This document shows, in pieces, positions 1-6,000 of a stretch of DNA of 7,356 nucleotides. The stretch covers positions 1-7,356 of the forward strand of contig JABEUO010000047.1 of the NCBI GenBank assembly GCA_013044415.1. The letters are read 5' to 3'. This DNA comes from Acidimicrobiaceae bacterium. Lineage in GTDB: Bacteria > Actinomycetota > Acidimicrobiia > Acidimicrobiales > Acidimicrobiaceae. Below the pieces are notes generated by a model that was given only the letters and a program-made list of their open reading frames with translations, was not told the origin of the DNA and searched no databases. Position 1 is the first letter of the stretch, and the number at the start of each line of letters is the position of its first letter. The position numbers and the translations under genes were made by a program.

Positions 1-1
1 C

Positions 2-58
2 GAGCAGGCGCAAAGCATCGGCGAGGATGCTAAGGGCGGTACTGACCTCCCTTCATGA
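2..58 (+). CDS. Possible C-terminal end of a truncated upstream gene
   Basis: The frame beginning at base 2 is open from the left edge and stops at TGA 56-58, giving 18 residues ending in GGTDLPS. The residues are mostly polar and small, as in many bacterial C-termini, but 18 codons are far too few to identify a family. Two other plus-strand frames and two minus-strand frames are also open for part of this stretch (one plus frame runs to 188), so the choice of frame is a weak judgement. No function can be given; the rest of the gene, if it is one, lies outside the window. Confidence 0.2.
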   Translation, partial: EQAQSIGEDAKGGTDLPS

Positions 59-737
59 GATGTATTGCAACTGCTACAGATCCAAAATGATGGATCTTCA
101 ACTCAGGCAGCCCCTTTGGCCCGGTAAGGCTCTTGCAAGTGGGACAGATCTGAGTAGAGGGGAACGGAGCCCTGTGGCATCCGACTAGTGCCGAATTCAG
201 CAATTACAGAGAGACTCCGCAAGGGCTAGATTCGAGGCGAGGCTCACCAACGCCCACTGGGATTAGATCGCGTGTCACGGCTAGCCCTCTAATCGGTGCA
301 GGACTGAGGTAACGGAGGTCGACTCCCCTGGGACGAGAATGGTCCGCCAGGTCTAAAGCTTCTAATTGACCAGCGGAGGGGCCAGCATTCTGTAGATATC
401 TTCATTGCAAGATTGCCCTCTTGATTTGGTCTTTGATTATCCCTTTGACGAAGTGCCCTTCCGATCTCAAGAGGTCATCGGGACCACTGCCATCTGGGAG
501 GAAGGAATGACATCTAAATTGGCTCGTCTTGCCGTTCTTGTCAGAAGTTCTTTCCGGGTGGAGCGTCGCATACTCGGTGCATTCTGGTGTTTTTTGGGGC
601 GACAGAAACGACAATTGGCACGCCTCGACAAGGTCACCTGGGTTTTGGAGCCGGCCACGGCGGTTTTCCGGGAGGACGAGCGGACTCGTGCCACCGTGGC
701 CGACCATCGGGCCGGTTTCTATGTTGTCGCCGACGAA
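59..737. other. Gene-poor region left of the sulfur operon
   Basis: I recognise no known protein or RNA family here. The 60-400 part has no convincing open frame on either strand, but holds complementary segments that could fold (222-229 with 281-288; 261-267 with 288-294). A strong Shine-Dalgarno-like string lies on the minus strand at 47-55, but no start codon follows it at a usable distance. From 405 a plus-strand frame runs to 749 and is listed separately as a doubtful gene. A composite hairpin sits at 653-701. No tRNA, RNase P, SRP or tmRNA hallmarks were seen. Confidence 0.5.
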
Positions 738-749
738 CTAGGTAAATAG
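405..749 (+). CDS. Doubtful hypothetical protein convergent with the sulfur operon
   Basis: A 114-codon frame with a TTG start and a TAG stop. Its last 12 bases overlap the stop of the convergent DsrE2 gene. The second half (about codons 50-114) has mostly G or C in third positions and many charged residues, which is somewhat gene-like. The TTG has no clear ribosome binding site, and an in-frame ATG at codon 35 has only a weak purine stretch before it. I recognise no domain, signal peptide or membrane segment. A frame of this length is expected by chance about once in a region like this, so it may be non-coding or the remnant of a gene. Its 3' half also contains the hairpin at 653-701. Confidence 0.2.
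   Translation: MQDCPLDLVFDYPFDEVPFRSQEVIGTTAIWEEGMTSKLARLAVLVRSSFRVERRILGAFWCFLGRQKRQLARLDKVTWVLEPATAVFREDERTRATVADHRAGFYVVADELGK
653..701. terminator. Composite hairpin beyond the 3' end of the sulfur operon
   Basis: Bases 653-660 (GGCCACGG) pair perfectly with 694-701 (CCGTGGCC). After one C/A mismatch, 662-663 pair with 691-692. Inside, 676-680 (ACGAG) pair with 685-689 (CTCGT) around the four-base loop CGGA. The structure starts about 36 bases past the stop of the DsrE2 gene and could stop or protect that transcript. Neither strand has a T-run after the stem, so it is not a classic intrinsic terminator. It also lies inside the doubtful frame 405-749. Confidence 0.3.
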
Positions 750-1205
750 CATCTGACCGCCAGAAGCGAGTTGATAAAAATCTCCCACGGTAATTATCCC
801 GTCTAACTGGTCGATGAAGTCATCCTTTGACATTCCGAACAGGTCGACCGATGCCTTACATGCATACAGACCAGCTCCGGTGTCCGAAATCATCTCGATA
901 AATTCGGGAATTGGCGGTATATCGAGTTTTTCCATCTTCGACTCCATATACTGCGTCATTATCTTGGACACTCCGGGAAAGCCGCCGAGCCAAGTTGGGA
1001 AGTGGAGGCCAGGGTTGCCTACGCTGGACAGCTTTATATGTTCATGCCTTACTTTATTGATGGCGTCTAGGCCAAAGAAGGTAAAGAATAGGTTTGCGTC
1101 TATCCCTTCCGCTCTCGCCCCATTGGCCATTATCAACCCGGGATATATCCCTTCCAGCGACCCTTGGGAGATAATTATCGATATTTTTTGGATGGAATCC
1201 GTCAT
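738..1205 (-). CDS. DsrE/DsrF/DrsH-like (DsrE2-type) sulfurtransferase protein
   Basis: Predicted 155-residue cytoplasmic protein resembling the DsrE2 branch of the DsrE/F/H fold, whose members pass persulfide sulfur between carriers. What shows this: an N-terminal strand KISIIISQGSLEGIY (residues 7-21), a segment NLFFTFFGLDAI (38-49) typical of the family, and a single cysteine, Cys116, in GLYACKAS, at the place where the family carries its sulfur-binding cysteine, followed by the usual C-terminal helix and strand ending QMLFT. No membrane segment is evident. The ATG at 1205 is chosen over an in-frame start at 1238 because AAGGAG at 1212-1217 lies 6 bases upstream. It is the last gene of the operon, about 40 bases after the TusE-like gene, which fits a sulfur relay with that carrier. 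The family call is firm; the sulfur donor and acceptor are inferred. Confidence 0.9.
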   Translation of the reverse strand: MTDSIQKISIIISQGSLEGIYPGLIMANGARAEGIDANLFFTFFGLDAINKVRHEHIKLSSVGNPGLHFPTWLGGFPGVSKIMTQYMESKMEKLDIPPIPEFIEMISDTGAGLYACKASVDLFGMSKDDFIDQLDGIITVGDFYQLASGGQMLFT

Positions 1206-1211
1206 CTTTGG

Positions 1212-1217
1212 CTCCTT
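1212..1217 (-). promoter_or_regulatory. Ribosome binding site of the DsrE2-type gene
   Basis: Reads AAGGAG on the minus strand, 6 bases before the ATG at 1205. It decides that start over the in-frame start at 1238, which would add 11 residues unlike the family N-terminus. Confidence 0.8.
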
Positions 1218-1245
1218 CTGCTCGTATATGAAGCTCATCAGAAAG

Positions 1246-1563
1246 TTAGATACAACCGACCGGCTTTGGAATGCCAGCGATCTTTGCAGCTTCTTTAGCC
1301 GGGCCTTTCGGGAAAAGTCGATAGAGTTCCTTTACCGTTACTCCCGAGGTTTTTCCCAGCACCCTTACCGTTGGGCCGCCGCCGGTCTCAAGGTATCGGT
1401 CACGTACGAATCTGATAACTCGCCAATGATCCGGAGTTAGCTCGTCTATCCCCATTTCTTTGGCTATTATCGGAGCCATTTCTTCACGCCATGCCGAGGG
1501 ATCGGTGAAGAAGCCCTCATCGTTCACCTCAACTTCGACGCCATCGTAAGTCGCAGTTGCCAT
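1246..1563 (-). CDS. TusE/DsrC/DsvC-family sulfur carrier, single-cysteine type
   Basis: Predicted 105-residue cytoplasmic sulfur carrier. In this family a flexible C-terminal arm bears a penultimate cysteine that takes sulfur as a persulfide. Visible hallmarks: the N-terminal block DGVEVEVNDEGFFTDPSAW (about 7-25), the helix TPDHWRVIRFVRDRYLE (43-59), and the arm LYRLFPKGPAKEAAKIAG followed by IPKPVGCI, with Cys104 next to last. DsrC proteins of dissimilatory sulfur metabolism have a second cysteine 11 residues earlier; here that place is Ala93, as in Escherichia coli TusE. So it can carry sulfur, but probably cannot form the intramolecular trisulfide of true DsrC. The start at 1563 is set by AAGGAGG 9 bases upstream; the open frame continues to 1740 but that part overlaps the preceding gene. 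It lies 44 bases after the flavoprotein gene and 40 before the DsrE2 gene, between the likely sulfur source and a likely transfer partner. No tRNA-thiolation genes (tusBCD, mnmA) are present, so that role is not favoured. Confidence 0.93.
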   Translation of the reverse strand: MATATYDGVEVEVNDEGFFTDPSAWREEMAPIIAKEMGIDELTPDHWRVIRFVRDRYLETGGGPTVRVLGKTSGVTVKELYRLFPKGPAKEAAKIAGIPKPVGCI

Positions 1564-1572
1564 TATCATCAT

Positions 1573-1579
1573 CCTCCTT
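1573..1579 (-). promoter_or_regulatory. Ribosome binding site of the TusE-like gene
   Basis: A perfect AAGGAGG on the minus strand, 9 bases before the ATG at 1563. Two other in-frame ATGs (1572 and 1569) are only 0-3 bases away from it and so are poor candidates. Confidence 0.85.
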
Positions 1580-1607
1580 ATTGCGCTAACGTACCTATCA
1601 AGGCCGA

Positions 1608-2882
1608 CTACCGATCGCGGCTTTGAGTCGACAATGGGGATCGAACTTCTCCTGCCGGAAAACGTTTTCCGGAAGTCGGCATTTGACTTCCGATTAGCGG
1701 TATATCTCTCCCCTTGAGGAGGACGTGCCAGTAGACCCAAGAAAAGGCAAGTTTGCCTAGGTGGTTCAACCTTGATTCCTTGAGAAGTGGCGTTCCGAAC
1801 CGTAGGGGAAAATTCCCCGGGAGGGGCTCGGTATCATAGTTGAAGTCAATGAGCATTGCCTTGCTATGCCCTGACTCAATGAAGCAGTTCGCATGCCCAT
1901 CGAATGCCTCTTCTAGACTCTCACCATTGAGGAAATGCTGGACGTTGTGTGACACTACTTCCCCTTCAAAGTGAGCAACCGATCCTGCTTTCGAAGCCGG
2001 TAGATCGGTGGCATCACCTATGACGAATATGTTCTTTGCTACTTTGGATACCAAAGACTTTGGATCGGTCGGCACAAATCCAAAATCGTCCCCAAGACCA
2101 GGAGAGTGGAAAACATATTCCGCTCCTGTATGGGGAGGAATAAGAACAGCAAGATCAAATGGGACCTCTCGGCCATCAAAAGACACCAGGGTGTTTCGCT
2201 GATAGTCGACACTTCCAGTATTGAACTCAGTGACTAGCTCCACACCTCGGTCCTTGAGCATTGACCCAAGTATGGAGGAACATACCGGCTTGGTGAAGGC
2301 GCCGTCGAGTGGTGTAACGTAGGTAATTTCAACCTTGTCTCGTATTGATCGATCCCGAAAGAATGCATCGGCAAGGAAACAGAACTCCAATGGGGCGACA
2401 GGGCATTTTATTGGCATGTCTACTACGTTTACGACTATCCGGCCCCCTGTGAAGTTTTCCAGGCGATTCCTTAGGGCGGTACCTCCTTCTAGCGTATAAA
2501 AAGTAAAGGCGTCTTTTAGCCAACCGTCTCCGGTCATGCCCTCAGTTTCGTCAGAAACTATTTTGGATCCAGAGGCGATGACGGCCACGTCGTAGTGGAG
2601 TGGTGGGTGGTCTACCAAGTAAACCGTGTTCTCCTTAGGATCAATTTTTGTAACTAGAGCCTGAATATACGTCACCCGTTGCGATAATTGACCTCTCCTC
2701 GGTCGGACCAACTTCGCTGGATTTGCTTTTCCGAATGGGAGAAATAGCAGCCCAGGTTGGTACAGGTGGCTATTGTCCAGATCTATAGCGATAATCGTGT
2801 CATTGCGAGGCAGTTGCTTCGCTAGTCGGTTTGCAACGAGTGTTCCAGCAGTACCCGCCCCAATGATTGCTACGGTGCTCAT
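1608..2882 (-). CDS. Sulfide:quinone oxidoreductase-like FAD-dependent oxidoreductase
   Basis: Predicted 424-residue flavoprotein of the sulfide:quinone oxidoreductase group, which oxidises sulfide to sulfane sulfur at the cytoplasmic side of the membrane and reduces quinone. It has an N-terminal FAD-binding fold (VAIIGAGTAG, 4-13), a second conserved region ending in VIASG (100-104), and the flavin-contacting VIGDATDLPASKAG (287-300). Cys160 in MPIKCPVAPLE matches the conserved redox cysteine of the family; Cys333 in HANCFIESG is near the place of the second one. Cys168 and Cys201 are additional. The C-terminal helix LGKLAFSWVYWHVLLKGRDIP (375-395) resembles the membrane-attaching end of these enzymes. 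A tail of about 20 polar residues follows, slightly longer than usual. The ATG at 2882 has AAGGTGG 3 bases upstream (or GGAAGG at 6). It is the first gene of the operon, followed by two sulfur-carrier genes, which supports sulfur chemistry. Related oxidoreductases act on other quinone-linked substrates, so the exact substrate is inferred. Confidence 0.88.
   Translation of the reverse strand: MSTVAIIGAGTAGTLVANRLAKQLPRNDTIIAIDLDNSHLYQPGLLFLPFGKANPAKLVRPRRGQLSQRVTYIQALVTKIDPKENTVYLVDHPPLHYDVAVIASGSKIVSDETEGMTGDGWLKDAFTFYTLEGGTALRNRLENFTGGRIVVNVVDMPIKCPVAPLEFCFLADAFFRDRSIRDKVEITYVTPLDGAFTKPVCSSILGSMLKDRGVELVTEFNTGSVDYQRNTLVSFDGREVPFDLAVLIPPHTGAEYVFHSPGLGDDFGFVPTDPKSLVSKVAKNIFVIGDATDLPASKAGSVAHFEGEVVSHNVQHFLNGESLEEAFDGHANCFIESGHSKAMLIDFNYDTEPLPGNFPLRFGTPLLKESRLNHLGKLAFSWVYWHVLLKGRDIPLIGSQMPTSGKRFPAGEVRSPLSTQSRDR
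1655..1672. repeat. 18-base perfect palindrome in the 3' end of the flavoprotein gene
   Basis: CCGGAAAAC is followed directly by its reverse complement GTTTTCCGG. A second inverted repeat overlaps it: 1670-1677 (CGGAAGTC) pairs with 1685-1692 (GACTTCCG) across a 7-base loop. The two share bases 1670-1672, so in the transcript they would compete. The palindrome covers codons 404-410 of the flavoprotein and lies about 90 bases before the TusE start. Confidence 0.85.
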
Positions 2883-3613
2883 TTTCCACCTTCCAGTGCA
2901 GCTGTTTAGCGATTCGTTGCTCTGTCGAGTTTTCTGCTACATCTAAATACATGATCTAATTTGCTGGGTGATTTCGCATAGGGAACTAGGTCACCACAGC
3001 GGCGTCCGAATAGCTTTAGTTTTGCTGAAATACCAAGTGAATGAGGTGAAAGAATCCATTGACATCGGGGAGCTTCGATTAGATGACACATCGGTGCAGC
3101 GACGTTTACGGAAAAGTCGGCCTACTTTATTTTCGCTCAATGCCGAGTCGAGGGAGGAATGATTTTTGCCGCTAAGACACAGAGAAAGACGCATCGACGG
3201 AAACCTCTCTCTGGATGGATACCTTAGGAGCGGCCGGTGGGCAATTTCTATTTTGTTACACCCCTCCGACAAGGGATTCGAAATATTACAGAGGGGTTGC
3301 GAAGGGCACGGCCTTGGCTCTTTCGTGCTAAGAGACCTCATGGATTGAAGTTGGACGGCGCCACGCCTTTCCCGTGTGTCGGCCTATCGGAGAGGTGCAA
3401 TGGCTGGAATATGGGCATATGGCACATATTTAGAAATATTCGGGCTGGCCTTTACGTTTCGACTGGGTGGGGGAGTACGAGGATCGGGGGATGAATCCCC
3501 AACAGGTGCTTGGCGCCGCTGTTCTCGAATTAACCCTGTTTCATTTCAGGAAATCTCAATGCAAATTGGCAACGGCAGTTGATCAAAATTGGTGTGAATG
3601 GGCGTGATTAGCT
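2883..3613. other. Gene-free region between divergent genes
   Basis: Separates the minus-strand sulfur operon from the plus-strand membrane-protein gene, so promoters for both should lie here. The frames present are short (at most 116 codons), lack ribosome binding sites and resemble no family I know. A TTGACA hexamer on the plus strand at 3059-3064 has only a poor -10 partner (TAGATG, spacer 15). No good promoter was found for the operon within 100 bases of its start. Small inverted repeats occur at 3260-3266 with 3291-3297 (ACCCCTC/GAGGGGT) and 3484-3499 (GGGGAT/ATCCCC). None has a T-run. Confidence 0.5.
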
Positions 3614-4060
3614 TTGGGCATAAACGACCGTGAAGGTGAGCACGAGTCTTATCTTTATGATGAGTCAGAAGGACTTTTCTCCAAATCAGATCGTGTCGGA
3701 GTAATAGCTGCTCTAGTCGATGCGACAATTCTTGGCATAGGGCTAGTGCTGTTCCTACTTTGGCAAGGCGGAGCTACGGCAAAACATATCGCCACCCCGA
3801 CGAAATATTCGCCTGGGCTATCCTCCAAGGAGATCGCTAAGGCCAGCGGTGCCGTTTCGGCGGCGACCGTGAATACGGCTCAACCCACCAAGGTTCGGGT
3901 TTGTGAGGCATTGGTCACGTCACAAAGCCCATCGGGTAAGAGATCGAGGGTCGAATTCAGGGGTAACTGTGGCTCCATTCGCGCTCTTTCGTCGAATCCA
4001 AATCTTAAGGTGACCATGCTCCAAACCAGAAGTTTTACCTACAACACCTCAGGGGGCTGA
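3614..4060 (+). CDS. Hypothetical single-pass membrane protein with small outer domain
   Basis: A 148-residue frame with no family I recognise. It shows an acidic N-terminal tail (residues 1-28, with several Asp and Glu), one hydrophobic segment VIAALVDATILGIGLVLFLLW (about 30-50), a Ser/Thr/Ala/Lys-rich linker (51-90), and a small C-terminal domain with two cysteines (VRVCEALV and FRGNCGSI, about 22 residues apart) that could form a disulfide outside the membrane. This layout is common for membrane-anchored exported proteins. The start is uncertain: an in-frame stop at 3605-3607 leaves TTG 3614 as the first usable codon, and no clear ribosome binding site precedes it. It stands alone between two gene-poor stretches. 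Codon use is normal. Real coding is more likely than not because of the length and organised layout. Confidence 0.55.
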   Translation: MGINDREGEHESYLYDESEGLFSKSDRVGVIAALVDATILGIGLVLFLLWQGGATAKHIATPTKYSPGLSSKEIAKASGAVSAATVNTAQPTKVRVCEALVTSQSPSGKRSRVEFRGNCGSIRALSSNPNLKVTMLQTRSFTYNTSGG

Positions 4061-4073
4061 AATTGTGACAATT
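4061..4073. repeat. 13-base inverted repeat right after the membrane-protein stop codon
   Basis: AATTGT and ACAATT flank a single G, immediately after the TGA at 4058-4060. It has the shape of a small operator or a weak hairpin, but there is no T-run and no close partner gene, so no role is assigned. Confidence 0.4.
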
Positions 4074-4082
4074 GCGAAACTG

Positions 4083-4109
4083 GTCGGAAACTGATTCGTA
4101 GTCGGAAAC
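4083..4109 (+). repeat. Direct repeat GTCGGAAAC, two copies
   Basis: The nine bases GTCGGAAAC occur at 4083-4091 and 4101-4109, 18 bases apart from start to start. GAAACTG also occurs at 4076-4082 and 4087-4093. Repeats on one face of the helix can mark a regulator binding site, but no gene starts shortly downstream on the plus strand. Confidence 0.4.
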
Positions 4110-4320
4110 ACGAAATATCACCGTTCAGTGCGCTGAGCGACCTTGCGTTGATCTGTCGAGGCGAACGATAGCTTTGCGCAATTTCTGTCATACAGATACC
4201 AGTCTCAGCAGGGCTGATAGTAGTTTGCTTTAATTACCACCTCTTAGCCACTCGGTTGGGAGTACTGGAAAAGCAGGTGGAAAGATGAATGGGCACATCG
4301 CCGTCACAAGCCTCGTCCAA

Positions 4321-4736
4321 TTAGTTCGGCCGGATGCGGTGCGCTTTCGCTGAGCCTTTTACGGGGGAAATTCTGGAGGCTTCCTGGCTCGGGGGCCCAG
4401 CGGACACCCAGGGTATTATGCCATCAATACCGACCGGATTGAAACCGGTCCGGGCGACCATTACGGTCTTCGTATTCTCTTCCATTGGACTGGTTAACCC
4501 GCAAACTTCGCAAGAATACCTTATTTGGGTCTCTTCTAAGTGGTGTTCGGGTCTCGCAGCGCTATAGCGCAGTCCATAGTGTTCCACCTTGGATCGATGG
4601 GTTGAAGGTCTCAACCATGTTTATTGGCCATAAAGACCAGTTCGCTCTTGGGTGACCCGATGACAGCGTCCGCTTTTCCGTAAGCCATGGTCGTCTTAGC
4701 GAGAAATTTAGCCTTGAAGACTTTCGTAGCGATCTA
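4321..4736 (-). pseudogene. Possible decayed or split small gene
   Basis: Two minus-strand frames abut. The first runs from after TAG 4734-4736 to TGA 4611-4613; its 40 codons have a strong purine-any-pyrimidine rhythm and end in SELVFMANKHG. The second, 97 codons, opens with TTG 4612-4614, overlapping that TGA, and runs to 4321; it contains CEVCG, one half of a possible metal-binding ribbon. Together they look like one frame broken by a shift, or a coupled pair of tiny genes. No ribosome binding site, no second CxxC pair and no recognised family were seen, and frames of this length occur by chance, so the call is tentative. Confidence 0.2.
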
Positions 4737-5262
4737 ATCATGGTTCACCATAGGGGACTTCGCCCTTTTAACGAGTCAACTTGCCCTAGCGATCTAGTTA
4801 TTTGTCAGGTGATTATGCGATGAGGTTTGATTCGCCAGTAGCCTTAAGAGGTCGGCTCTGCTCGCTTGGCCTTGGGTCAGCTCATCTTTCGTCGGTACTA
4901 GGTGAGGCGGGCCGGGGCTGATTTAGCGTGTCATGGATGAAAGAAGTCGTAGGTGTCGCCGGTTGCGGTAGCCGTCTCATCTGCTCGGCAGTTAATCCAA
5001 AATATACGCTAATTCACACCTCCGTTCTTGGCGAGTGGCGCATAGCTCACCTGAACGACGAAGCTCACCAACCAGTCCCCTGTGGAGACTCGGAGGGCGA
5101 AATCGTATATAGAGCCTATCTAAGACCAGCGGTAGTGTCGGCAATCCTCGGTCGGCAAAGGCGCCAATATTGGCACGGTATCAGGAAGAGCGGGTGTGGA
5201 CCGGCGAATATGTCCACCGTAAGCGGACTCGAGAGTATCGGTCTTTTGGGGTGGGGAGATCG

Positions 5263-6000
5263 TCATTTTGTTTGCCTTTTCAGAGTAAGCGCACCAAGTG
5301 CGAGGGATAATGGTATTGCGATTACCACCACCGTCAGGTCGACGCCTGTAGCGAGATTCCATGTCGTGCTCGAGGCCGTTCTGGAGGCTCCATCAATGGC
5401 ATAAGACAAGGGGAGTAAGTCGGAAAGAAACTTGAGGGCCTGTGGCATCTGATTACGAGGTGTGAAAATTCCAGAAAGCAGCATCTGAGGAAATATGAAA
5501 GCAGGCAGAAACTGCACGGCTTGAAACTCTGAGTTTGCAAAGGTACTAAGTAGCAATCCTAACGAGGTGCCCATGAGCGCATCGAGCAGCGAAAAGAGTA
5601 GCAGCATTACGATGTTGCCGTTAGTTGTTAACTCGAGTGGCCCGAATGTGACAAGTAATACGAGGACTACCTGTAGGACGGCCAAAATCCCAAATCCTAG
5701 CCCGTAACCGGCGAGTATTTCGAACTTAGAGATTGGTGAAGTTAGTAACCGCTCGAGGGTTCCAGACATCCGCTCGCGCAGCATTGCGATAGAAGTTACT
5801 ATGAACATGATCGTGAATGGGAACAAGGCAATCAACATCGGGGCCAAATTGTTGAACTCAGCTATTTGCGCGCCAAAGAGGTAACGAAGTAGCACCATCA
5901 GCAAAAGTGGGACCCCAAGGAGCAGAACGATCGTGCGGGGATCGTGCCTCAACTGCTTTAAAAGGCGCTTAGCCGTGGCGAAAACACGACTAGAACTCAC
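5263..6000 (-). CDS. ABC-2 type transporter permease
   Basis: Predicted 245-residue inner-membrane subunit of an ABC exporter. About six hydrophobic segments are visible (near 23-41, 52-72, 100-119, 129-152, 162-180 and 221-240). Two family signatures stand out: RERMSGTLERLLTSPISKFE (75-94), the cytoplasmic coupling region, and QFLPAFIFPQMLLSGIF (163-179), the hydrophobic block before the conserved Pro. Length is usual for a single-domain ABC-2 permease. The GTG start at 6000 overlaps the end of the ATPase gene by 11 bases, which suggests coupled translation; an in-frame TTG at 6024 would add 8 residues and cannot be excluded, since neither has a strong ribosome binding site. It pairs with the ATPase next door, probably as a homodimer with two ATPases. 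The substrate (drug, lipid, polysaccharide or peptide) cannot be read from the sequence. Confidence 0.9.
   Translation of the reverse strand: MSSSRVFATAKRLLKQLRHDPRTIVLLLGVPLLLMVLLRYLFGAQIAEFNNLAPMLIALFPFTIMFIVTSIAMLRERMSGTLERLLTSPISKFEILAGYGLGFGILAVLQVVLVLLVTFGPLELTTNGNIVMLLLFSLLDALMGTSLGLLLSTFANSEFQAVQFLPAFIFPQMLLSGIFTPRNQMPQALKFLSDLLPLSYAIDGASRTASSTTWNLATGVDLTVVVIAIPLSLALGALTLKRQTK

Larger units (their letters stand above)
4061..5262. other. Long gene-poor region (1.2 kb)
   Basis: No gene can be assigned with confidence. The contents I can see are small inverted repeats (4432-4437 with 4445-4450; 4600-4605 with 4611-4616; 5163-5174; 5196-5201 with 5212-5217), a TAGCGATCTA decamer repeated exactly 60 bases apart (4727-4736 and 4787-4796), and a coding-like broken stretch on the minus strand at 4321-4736. 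A plus-strand frame from 4928 overlaps the convergent permease gene by 142 bases and is not accepted. No structured RNA class was recognised. Confidence 0.5.

Noticed and set aside
814..1440. Plus-strand open frame of 208 codons
   Set aside because: It lies antisense to the DsrE2-type and TusE-like genes, whose protein families are clear, and shows no family match; it is a shadow of their codon use.
1636..1650. String resembling the T-arm of a minus-strand tRNA (GGGGATCGAAC)
   Set aside because: No acceptor stem, anticodon arm or D-arm can be built around it, and it lies in the last codons of the flavoprotein gene.
1564..1740. N-terminal extension of the TusE-like protein (59 more residues)
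   Set aside because: The extension overlaps the end of the flavoprotein gene in another frame, and the perfect AAGGAGG at 1573-1579 fixes the start at 1563.
3059..3085. TTGACA followed by TAGATG as a plus-strand promoter
   Set aside because: The -10 matches only three of six bases with a 15-base spacer, and the nearest supported gene start is over 500 bases away.
4914..4930. Bases resembling the 5' end of tmRNA (GGGGCTGATT)
   Set aside because: No matching 3' tRNA-like end, no tag-peptide frame and no CCA end were found downstream.
5163..5174. 12-base perfect palindrome GCCAATATTGGC
   Set aside because: One or two perfect 12-base palindromes are expected by chance in a window of this length, and it borders no gene start.
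4928..5404. Plus-strand open frame of 158 codons with a GTG start
   Set aside because: Its codons look fairly gene-like up to 5262, but it overlaps the well-supported convergent permease gene by 142 bases, has no ribosome binding site and matches no family I know.
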